From Lentisphaerota bacterium (GTDB lineage: Bacteria; Verrucomicrobiota; Kiritimatiellia; RFP12; UBA3636): a stretch of 10,281 nt of DNA. Where the stretch lies: contig JALHHX010000077.1 of the NCBI GenBank assembly GCA_022837245.1, positions 1-10,281 on the forward strand. The letters run 5' to 3'. Shown piece by piece: positions 1 through 6,632 of the stretch (its first letter is position 1; each line of letters starts with the position of its first letter). The position numbers were made by a program, and so were the translations under genes. The notes beneath the pieces are model-generated. The model did not search any database, was not told the origin of the DNA, and saw nothing but the letters and a program-made list of their open reading frames with translations.

Positions 1-232
1 CCGCCGCCTCAACCGCCGCGCCGGCCTTCTCCTCAACGACTTCCGCCACATCGGCGACAGCCTCCTCCGCCGCCTCAACCGCCGCGCCGGCCTTCTCCTC
101 AACGACTTCCGCCACATCGGCGACAGCCTCCTCCGCCGCCTCAACAGCCGCGCCGGCCTTTTCCTCAGCGGCTTCCGCCACATCGGCGACAGACTCCTCC
201 GCCGCCTCAACCGCCGACGCGGCTTCATCCTC
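1..232 (-). repeat. Tandem 33/66-bp coding repeat (11-residue amphipathic repeats)
   Basis: Codons 374-450 of the isomerase gene split into seven consecutive 11-residue units with no remainder. EEKAGAAVEAA alternates with EEAVADVAEVV or variants of it, preceded by the more diverged EDEAASAVEAA and EESVADVAEAA. At DNA level the period is 66 bases. Bases 1-66 and 67-132 are identical, 133-198 differs from them at five positions, and the unit beginning at 199 is degenerate. The array continues past the left edge, so the copy number is unknown. An 11-residue period of Glu/Ala/Val predicts a long amphipathic helix or right-handed coiled coil of the kind seen in LEA-type and other 11-mer proteins. 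Its role here is an inference: a spacer holding the isomerase domain away from the membrane, or a surface-associating helix. Confidence 0.93.
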
Positions 233-1351
233 CGTCACTGGCACTGCCATCACGGGCGCGGAATAGACCGCTGACTCGAGGTTTTCAATCTTCGCCACAT
301 CGCGCAGACTCTTGAAGAATCCGCCTAGAACTTTGTCGTCGCGCTCACGTTTCAGACTCATCTCGAGCATCTCCTTTACGTCCTCGAACTTGACGGGGGC
401 ACCCTCTTTCTTGTCGTCGACTCTAACGATATGATACCCGAACTGCGACTTGATTGGCGCCCCTATCACGCCAATCTCCTGTGAGAAGGCGGCATCTTCA
501 AATTCCTTCACCATCCTGCCGCGGCCGAACGTGCCGAGGCTACCGCCGGCGCTCTTTCCACTCGGGCAATCGGAGAGCTCTTCCGCCAGCGCGACAAAAT
601 TGGTTCCGTCAGCCTGCACAAGCATCTGGTAAATGTCGTCTATCTTCAGCTTCGCCTGCTCTTCATTCGTATCCTCGTCTATTGACACGAGAATATGAGA
701 GGCGGAAACCGACTCCGGCGTCATGGCCACCTCCGGATTCGATTCAAGCATCTCCTGGAATTTAGCTTTGGCCTCTTTCTCCGAAATCTCCGGTAGATTC
801 TCCACCTTGCTTTTCAGCAGCTTGTTGATCCTGAATTTCGCCGTAAGCATCTCGCCGAATTTCCCCACTGTCATACCAGACCCCGCGGCTGCGTCTTCCA
901 TGGACACACCGCCGGAGATCTGCGCGAACTGCTCGTCGCGCTCTGCGTCGGATACCTCGAAGCCCTCCTTTTTCGCCTCGCGGTCAAGCAGATACCGGAG
1001 CGTCAGCTGGTCTATGACGGAACTGCGGATCTGCGCCATTACCTCCGGCACCTGCTCGGGCGGGATCATCTGCCCGTTCGCCTCGAAGTACCTATCGACC
1101 TCCGAGTCAACTTCCGCGCGCGACACGGCCGGTTCATTGTCGACCATAACGGAAACAGAATTGTCAGCAACAGCCGCTACTGGCTCCGCAACAGTCGCCT
1201 TTTCAACATCAGCGACTGCCACATCTGCCTCTGCGGCTGGCGCGTCTGCCTCAGCCTGCTCTGCGGCGGGTGTCTTGGAATCGGAACAGCCAGAAAACGC
1301 AGTGGCGGCGATTGCAACGAAAATACCCATGAAAAATCTGTTAGCGCTCAT
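1..1351 (-). CDS. SurA/PpiC-type peptidyl-prolyl isomerase lipoprotein with C-terminal 11-mer repeats (partial, runs off left edge)
   Basis: The reading frame starts at ATG 1351-1349 and stays open for 450 codons to the window edge, so the C-terminus is missing. A GAGAG Shine-Dalgarno (1357-1361) sits 5 bases before the ATG. Residues 1-21 form a lipoprotein signal peptide ending in F-S-G-C, with Cys22 as the lipidated residue. Ser at +2 fits outer-membrane sorting. An Ala/Glu-rich linker covers about 25-65 and a SurA-N-like helical region about 70-205. A parvulin (PpiC) domain covers about 213-312, recognised by SASHILVSIDE, the LAEELSDCPSGKSAGGSLGTFGRG core and FGYHIVRVDDK. Parvulins catalyse cis-trans isomerisation of prolyl bonds; an anchored one would assist folding of periplasmic or outer-membrane proteins. 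From residue 374 the protein becomes a run of Ala/Glu/Val 11-mers. The gene lies 87 bases downstream of the glycosyltransferase pair and may be read through from them or from its own promoter. The domain assignment is firm; the client proteins are unknown. Confidence 0.9.
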   Translation of the reverse strand, partial: MSANRFFMGIFVAIAATAFSGCSDSKTPAAEQAEADAPAAEADVAVADVEKATVAEPVAAVADNSVSVMVDNEPAVSRAEVDSEVDRYFEANGQMIPPEQVPEVMAQIRSSVIDQLTLRYLLDREAKKEGFEVSDAERDEQFAQISGGVSMEDAAAGSGMTVGKFGEMLTAKFRINKLLKSKVENLPEISEKEAKAKFQEMLESNPEVAMTPESVSASHILVSIDEDTNEEQAKLKIDDIYQMLVQADGTNFVALAEELSDCPSGKSAGGSLGTFGRGRMVKEFEDAAFSQEIGVIGAPIKSQFGYHIVRVDDKKEGAPVKFEDVKEMLEMSLKRERDDKVLGGFFKSLRDVAKIENLESAVYSAPVMAVPVTEDEAASAVEAAEESVADVAEAAEEKAGAAVEAAEEAVADVAEVVEEKAGAAVEAAEEAVADVAEVVEEKAGAAVEAA

Positions 1352-1405
1352 AGTTTCTCTCTTAATATATGGTTTGTTTACGTATCTCTTCTAAAAGAAC
1401 TGCTT

Positions 1406-1434
1406 ATTTTCCATTATTTCCGCCCGCAGGTCAA
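1406..1434 (-). promoter_or_regulatory. Candidate sigma70 promoter for the isomerase lipoprotein gene
   Basis: On the minus strand, TTGACC (1434-1429) is followed after 17 bases by GAAAAT (1411-1406). The -35 matches 5 of 6 consensus bases and the -10 only 4 of 6. The -35 begins four bases after the stop codon of the upstream glycosyltransferase gene. Transcription would start near 1399 and leave a leader of about 48 bases. Read-through from the upstream genes is equally possible, as I see no convincing terminator in 1352-1438. Confidence 0.35.
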
Positions 1435-1438
1435 GCTC

Positions 1439-4309
1439 CTAATCTGCAACATTTATTTTGACCGGCAAAAGGATTCGTCTTTTGTCGACCGGCGCATCCT
1501 CCGATTCCATCTCGAAACACTTTGAGAAAAGCCCGGGGCGACAAAGCCCCATTGCAAGGTTGTATTCTCCCGGCGGAGTGTCCGGGAGCGGTTCGATGAC
1601 GTACGTGGTCAGCCACCGGGACGGACTGGGCGTAGGAAAGGGACGTGTGTTTCTCGCGAAAACCCTATCCGTTTGGAAGGCTGTTTTCCCCTCCGCGTCA
1701 AGAGCATGCAGGAAAATAAACGCATTTCCTTCACCAGCGGTGCCCCCATCCTTCTCCCATATCATCGAAATCGTCGCCGCTCCATTGTCGTATTCGACAG
1801 GCATTAAGCCGAGCAGCTTCAGACCCAGCCTGGGGAATGACGCCGCCGTGCCCGGCATCAACTCCACCCCGATGTCCATGGGACGGTTGCACATGAGCTG
1901 CCCTCCGTAAAAACACAGGGCCCCCTCAGACTCGGGGCGCGGGGTTTCCGCGACCGGCCTGAATATAGTCATGCCGCCCGCCTTGCTTTCCACGACGCCC
2001 ACCTCGGCATCCGCGAAAACAGAGCGTGTCCGCTCTGCTTCTCCATCGAGAACCACCACGGCTGTTGAATGAACCGCCGGAGCCGTGTTGACCCACCACC
2101 GTTCTTCGCCGGTTATTTCAGGTTCGCGGGACGTCCAAATTTCCTCTCCAAGCAGCCTGTGCAGTTCATTGGCGTACCAGCGGTCGGCGAAAACACGCTC
2201 TACTCCCACGCCGCGCAAGGATTGGGCGACGGCCGCGATGTCCACGGTTCCACGAGGCGGACCGGCGGCCACCGCCTGCAACGTCTCGATGTAAAGCCCC
2301 GTTCCGCCCGAGCGCGCTTGAAGCTTTAGGCACAGCTCCTTGACCTCGGCCTCCTCCTTGAAAAGGATTTCCGTGCGGTGGCTCGCGCCACGGTTGTAGA
2401 AACGCGGCCCAGACCAGTGCCATTCGCGCTGCTGGCAGCCCGGGGAAAGCTCACGCCATTCCCCCGACCCGCCGCTCCGGCTCAAAACCCGGGAATGCAC
2501 TAGTGGATTGTCGTCGCGCACAATCATCCTTATGCCGACCGTACGCGTGGGACGCCGGAACTTGACAACGAGGTCGCACTCGTTTCCGTTTCCCGACGGT
2601 GCCAGAGCGGCGTAGCTCCCGCCGTTCGAATCAAGCAGCTGCTCCGTCCATTCACGCCCTGCACCATCGACAACCGTTTCTATTCCGCCGGAGTCTATCG
2701 GCGTCAGCAGGTACGGTGGCGCGGCGGCGTTGTATATGTAGCTGTATTTGCCTGCGAATGCAATTTGAGCTTCGGTTGCGGTGCTTGCCAGAAAGTGCGT
2801 GAACTTGTCCATATTCGAAAATACGCCAGGCGACTCCTCGTTCTCGAGCTTGACCAAATATGGGTGGTAGCGCGGCAATTTGGGCGAGACGAGGCATGCC
2901 TTTCCCTCGGTCGCCCAGTTCACACCGAAATGCACGAACTCCCCGTACATCGGCCGCATGGCGGAGGGATTGGCGGCAAGCTCTTGCGAAGCCGCGTGCA
3001 AAGTTCTGCTTGAGAAGGCTTTTTGTCTATGGACTTTGAGGCTGAGGCAACCAAACGCCACCAGAAGTCCGACCGCGGTGAACCCCAGCACGGTGCCAGC
3101 CGCCGCAGCGGCACGCACCCATTTCGGCCCCGATGTGGGAGAGTCCACACAATGCCACGTCTTGGCGAGACTCCCGATCCCGCAGCCTATCCAGATTGCC
3201 CACAATGGGAGCAAAGGTAGCAGATACCGAGTAGTGTTGAACGTCCCGAATTCTGAAAACACATAAAACACAAACAGAAACGCGGAATACAGTATCAGGA
3301 ACGAGGCAAGCCTGTAATTCGGCGACCGTGAACGCGCTCGGGGGCAAAAGGCCAAGGCGAGAACCGGCAAAACGAGAAGGAACAGCAATATAGCCAAAGT
3401 CGCCTTCTCCGTCCATCCGTCGAGACCAAAACTCACGAATCTGAAAAACCTTTGGCAGAATAGTATCTTGGCTGTCGAGATGCTCTTGGCCAGAGTGACT
3501 GCCGTACCAGAACCCGGGCTAAGAGAAGCCCATGAATTCATGATATTCCAAACCCACCACGGAAGACTTCCAAGAGCAAAACCGCACCCTGCTGGTATCC
3601 AAACGCGTGGCCGGAATACGCGTATACGCACTCGGGAGATGATCAAAAGGCCCGCCGCTGCCACTGCTGGGACGACGAGCCAGAAGTTCCAGAAACCGAG
3701 CCCTACAATTAGGCCTGCCCTGAAGAATCCAAGGGCCTCTCTCTTCCCCGAAGGCGTGTTGGCGTCGCCAAGGAAAACACCTTCACGAACAAGCAATACG
3801 GTAAGCAATAGACAAAGCGCATAGCCGCCGCGTGGAGATGACATATAGTGAAAATAACCAACTGGGCCTATCGCACATAGGGACACTGCGATCAAGGAAG
3901 CCAAATAACCGCCTATGCGATATGTCATCCACCACACTGCCACTAGCATGAGGGACGCCACCAGGGCCGTGCCAAGGCAAACCACAAACGGCGTCGGGCC
4001 GAATATAAACCCGAGTGCCGCGCTTGCGAGTGGCTCAAGCGAGCCCATGTACCCCTGGCCGTAAAAAAACACAGGAAAGTCAATGCCCGCCACAATGTGC
4101 CGCACCATGAGCACCACGACTGCGTAATCCATATTGTCGTCGAGCGCGTAGAGCCAAGCTCCGTAAATGCGGGCCGCGATCCCGGCCGCAAGCGCCAGCA
4201 AAGACAGCACCATGAAAATCCACCCACAGCGCCTGCAGCGCTTTTTCCAGCGCCCCGAAGAGGCGGAGGTGTCATCCCGGAGATAGTCGATGCCAGTTTG
4301 CTTGTTCAT
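1439..4309 (-). CDS. GT-C family membrane glycosyltransferase with large exported C-terminal domain
   Basis: This 956-residue integral membrane protein has a basic N-terminus (WKKRCRRC, 21-28) and about 10-12 hydrophobic helices between residues 29 and 424. The first loop carries an acidic cluster, DDNMD (57-61), at the place where GT-C enzymes have their catalytic acid. It is followed by FFYGQGYMGSLE (81-92), a pattern typical of ArnT/PMT-like proteins, and by NTTRYLLPLLP (358-368) before a late helix. Such enzymes transfer sugars from polyprenyl-phosphate donors on the outer face of the inner membrane. Residues 425-956 should lie in the periplasm. About 550-680 looks like a beta-sandwich, discoidin-like domain. 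About 790-935 has the FLHALDAEGK ... PLPDTPPGEYNLAMGL pattern seen at the end of other GT-C-like proteins. The ATG overlaps the upstream stop as TAATG, with GGAG at 4319-4322 nine bases before it, so translational coupling is likely. The donor and acceptor cannot be told from sequence. Confidence 0.82.
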   Translation of the reverse strand: MNKQTGIDYLRDDTSASSGRWKKRCRRCGWIFMVLSLLALAAGIAARIYGAWLYALDDNMDYAVVVLMVRHIVAGIDFPVFFYGQGYMGSLEPLASAALGFIFGPTPFVVCLGTALVASLMLVAVWWMTYRIGGYLASLIAVSLCAIGPVGYFHYMSSPRGGYALCLLLTVLLVREGVFLGDANTPSGKREALGFFRAGLIVGLGFWNFWLVVPAVAAAGLLIISRVRIRVFRPRVWIPAGCGFALGSLPWWVWNIMNSWASLSPGSGTAVTLAKSISTAKILFCQRFFRFVSFGLDGWTEKATLAILLFLLVLPVLALAFCPRARSRSPNYRLASFLILYSAFLFVFYVFSEFGTFNTTRYLLPLLPLWAIWIGCGIGSLAKTWHCVDSPTSGPKWVRAAAAAGTVLGFTAVGLLVAFGCLSLKVHRQKAFSSRTLHAASQELAANPSAMRPMYGEFVHFGVNWATEGKACLVSPKLPRYHPYLVKLENEESPGVFSNMDKFTHFLASTATEAQIAFAGKYSYIYNAAAPPYLLTPIDSGGIETVVDGAGREWTEQLLDSNGGSYAALAPSGNGNECDLVVKFRRPTRTVGIRMIVRDDNPLVHSRVLSRSGGSGEWRELSPGCQQREWHWSGPRFYNRGASHRTEILFKEEAEVKELCLKLQARSGGTGLYIETLQAVAAGPPRGTVDIAAVAQSLRGVGVERVFADRWYANELHRLLGEEIWTSREPEITGEERWWVNTAPAVHSTAVVVLDGEAERTRSVFADAEVGVVESKAGGMTIFRPVAETPRPESEGALCFYGGQLMCNRPMDIGVELMPGTAASFPRLGLKLLGLMPVEYDNGAATISMIWEKDGGTAGEGNAFIFLHALDAEGKTAFQTDRVFARNTRPFPTPSPSRWLTTYVIEPLPDTPPGEYNLAMGLCRPGLFSKCFEMESEDAPVDKRRILLPVKINVAD

Positions 4310-6543
4310 TAGAAAACGCTCCGGTAACGGATTTTCACATTTTTCTCGCCGTTCGGCTCGATGCCGATGAAGACGACGCCTTCACCCGTATCGACGGGGA
4401 AAATCCTCGCCGGTGGTTTTGTTTCTAATCGGTCGTTCCAGTTGTACCTTATCACGGCACGCTCCGGCACTGTGGCGTTGAATCCCACATCGATCTTATT
4501 GAATGTGGCGCGCACTTCACCGGAACCCTCCTGGAATCTCCCTTCAGCTCCAATTATCGCAAAAACAACAAAGACATTGTTTTTTGTGGCTGCAGGATTA
4601 CTCAGGGTCGCAACTTCTCGGAAGAGAGATGGCTTGGAGCGGAAATAGTCAATATACCTCTTTTCATACGCAACGACATGCGATGCGCCCCGCAACACCA
4701 TGTAGCGGTGCATCCCGCCCGGCATTGCGCGCGATGAGCGCGGAGGGTAATCATATTCAACCATTTTGGGCGGGAAACCGTAGTAGTCGCACCCCATCAT
4801 CTCGCGGTCCGCCAGCATTGGCAGGTAGGCAGTATGGCCCCAGCCATATGCATGGACGGCTGGCCCCGCAAAAGCAAGGCGTCCGTCCTCGGGGACATTA
4901 TCTGTTATCCACGTGGTGAAATCTGCGACGAAGGGTTGCATGCCATAATAGCGCACCTCGCCGCGCGCGCCGTAGAACTTCGGCGTATTGACGAGGCTGC
5001 ACACCAGCATTGCGAGGTAAACCCCCTGAGCGGGGGATGCGCGCGGCGTATAGGTGCCGAGCCCTCTTCCTGCCACATAAGCGGCCGGTATCGTCATGAG
5101 TGCTGAAGCCTCCATAGCCATACGCTCGAGTTGCATATTAGGAAGATAAACTGGACCGAGCACCGCCACAGCAACCACGAACACGAGCGCCAGTGCAAGC
5201 CCGCTGCGTAGTCGGCGAGAGGGCATTACCAGCAGGCCGCCAAATCCGGCAAAAAGAAGTATCGGATTGATGTTGAGCACAATTTTATGAAGCACCGCGC
5301 CGGCGACCTTTGATATTGCGCCAAACCCCTTCTCCGCGCCAGAATCCGTTGAAAGCACAAAGCCCATGACAGATTTGCCAAGAATTGAACCGGCGATTGT
5401 CGGCAAAATCAGTATAAAAACAAAGATGCAAGTTAAGAGAAACGGGACATGCCGTTTTGATGGCCACCAGCGGCGCAAATGGAAAAGCACGATCAGCCCC
5501 ATTGGCAAGCCCAGCAACATCATCGGAGGCCATTGAACCATGAAGAAGATTGAAACAGCCAACCCGACGTAGGTGGAGAACCTCGCCTTCGGCTGCAGAA
5601 GCGCAGCGTACAAAAAAGCGAATGCCGCGGGCAGCAGCGCTCCCGAGAGCATCGCGCCCACTGTGCCGAAGTGCAAAAGCCACTTGAAATAAAAATGATC
5701 CGCGCTAAACACCAGTATCCCGCCGACGAGGGAGGCCGTTGGCGGCATGCCCGCAGTTCGCAAGCCCCATACCGTCATCCATGGGATGAAAAATATGAAG
5801 ACGAAGACGAAGACGTACGGCATCGCCTCATGCGGCTCCATGAAGAGGAAAAGCGGCGCTCCCAAAATAGCGATCCCCGGAGTGCCGGACGAAGTTATAA
5901 CACTGTTTACGATACCGGCGTTCCAGTATGGCACAAAGTTTTCACGCCAAGGGAAAGATCCGAAAAACTCCGAAATCCGGAACAGGAACGAGGGGTGGTC
6001 GTCTGAATAAGGCGTGGTGTATCCCGTGCGCTTGAATAGCAGTTTCCAGCTGCGAAGCTCACTTATGAAAAGCCCCGCCGCCAAAACCTTTGGCACCCAG
6101 CATTTGGGATTCCAGAAAACAAAAAACGGCACGGCCACCCATGAAAGGGCGATAAACAGAAGGCTCAACGCCTTCGGATTTCCGCCTGGTTCCGAAAAAC
6201 TAATCGGCCATTTGAGAAAATAGAAGGGCGTTATGTATTTGCCGAGCAGAAGCGCGAACAAACCGGCCGCAAAGGCGAAAATCCAAACGTGAGGCGGCGC
6301 CGGCGTGCCGGCGCCAGACGTCGTCAATGGGATTTCACAACGGCGCTTAATCCACAACGAACACTTCAGCGTGCAGAATAACCCGGCCACCCACACGCAT
6401 GCTATCGCGGCGTTGCCTGCGAAACTCTTTCCAGTTATGTTACCGGGAACCTTGATAAGGCACAGGGCGATGAAAAAGACACATAACGAAAACACCACCG
6501 CCAGAAACGTTGCGATATGTTTACGCGAAAAAGTCTTCTTCAT
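4309..6543 (-). CDS. Polytopic membrane protein, YfhO/GT-C-like putative glycosyltransferase
   Basis: This 744-residue protein has a short basic N-terminus (MKKTFSRKH), a first helix at about 11-31 and roughly 12-13 hydrophobic segments to about residue 520. A globular C-terminal region of about 220 residues is probably periplasmic. The loop around 180-208 holds SDDHPSFLFRISEF and ENFVPYWNAG. An acidic pair followed by a Trp-Asn element in an early outer loop is typical of YfhO and PTPS-related GT-C-like proteins. The C-terminus ends in a beta-rich stretch with PARIFPVDTGEGVVFIGIEP (711-730), resembling the last domain of YfhO-like proteins. Activity is inferred: transfer of a sugar from a lipid-phosphate carrier onto an envelope glycan or protein. 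A GGAG/AGGG purine-rich stretch precedes the ATG, and a strong promoter lies about 50 bases upstream. Its stop codon overlaps the next gene's start, so the two proteins probably work together. Membrane topology is clear; the family name is less certain. Confidence 0.72.
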   Translation of the reverse strand: MKKTFSRKHIATFLAVVFSLCVFFIALCLIKVPGNITGKSFAGNAAIACVWVAGLFCTLKCSLWIKRRCEIPLTTSGAGTPAPPHVWIFAFAAGLFALLLGKYITPFYFLKWPISFSEPGGNPKALSLLFIALSWVAVPFFVFWNPKCWVPKVLAAGLFISELRSWKLLFKRTGYTTPYSDDHPSFLFRISEFFGSFPWRENFVPYWNAGIVNSVITSSGTPGIAILGAPLFLFMEPHEAMPYVFVFVFIFFIPWMTVWGLRTAGMPPTASLVGGILVFSADHFYFKWLLHFGTVGAMLSGALLPAAFAFLYAALLQPKARFSTYVGLAVSIFFMVQWPPMMLLGLPMGLIVLFHLRRWWPSKRHVPFLLTCIFVFILILPTIAGSILGKSVMGFVLSTDSGAEKGFGAISKVAGAVLHKIVLNINPILLFAGFGGLLVMPSRRLRSGLALALVFVVAVAVLGPVYLPNMQLERMAMEASALMTIPAAYVAGRGLGTYTPRASPAQGVYLAMLVCSLVNTPKFYGARGEVRYYGMQPFVADFTTWITDNVPEDGRLAFAGPAVHAYGWGHTAYLPMLADREMMGCDYYGFPPKMVEYDYPPRSSRAMPGGMHRYMVLRGASHVVAYEKRYIDYFRSKPSLFREVATLSNPAATKNNVFVVFAIIGAEGRFQEGSGEVRATFNKIDVGFNATVPERAVIRYNWNDRLETKPPARIFPVDTGEGVVFIGIEPNGEKNVKIRYRSVF

Positions 6544-6599
6544 GATCCCTGCATCTCCGCCTCTGTAAATTTTCTAAACCGCCTGTTTATACGGAAGGG

Positions 6600-6628
6600 A
6601 TTTTATCCAAAAAGGTGCTTGAAGTCAA
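6600..6628 (-). promoter_or_regulatory. Near-consensus sigma70 promoter for the glycosyltransferase pair
   Basis: On the minus strand, TTGACT (6628-6623) and TAAAAT (6605-6600) are separated by exactly 17 bases. Each hexamer matches 5 of 6 consensus positions. The -35 starts four bases after the amidase stop codon (TAG, 6635-6633). Predicted initiation near 6593 gives a leader of about 50 bases before the ATG at 6543. It would let the two membrane proteins be expressed separately from gpmI and the amidase. Confidence 0.65.
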
Positions 6629-6632
6629 ACAT

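Noticed and set aside
1..232. CRISPR-like or intergenic satellite array
   Set aside because: The 66-base units are contiguous without spacers, keep the reading frame of the isomerase and encode exact 11-mers, so they are a coding repeat.
723..1394. Plus-strand Ser/Ala-rich frame of 223 codons with a hydrophobic end
   Set aside because: It is the antisense shadow of the isomerase gene. The low-complexity Ser/Ala/Thr stretches mirror the Ala/Glu codons on the real strand.
1352..1438. Terminator between the second glycosyltransferase and the isomerase gene
   Set aside because: The only inverted repeat seen is a 4-bp TTCT/AGAA stem without a T-tract on the minus strand.
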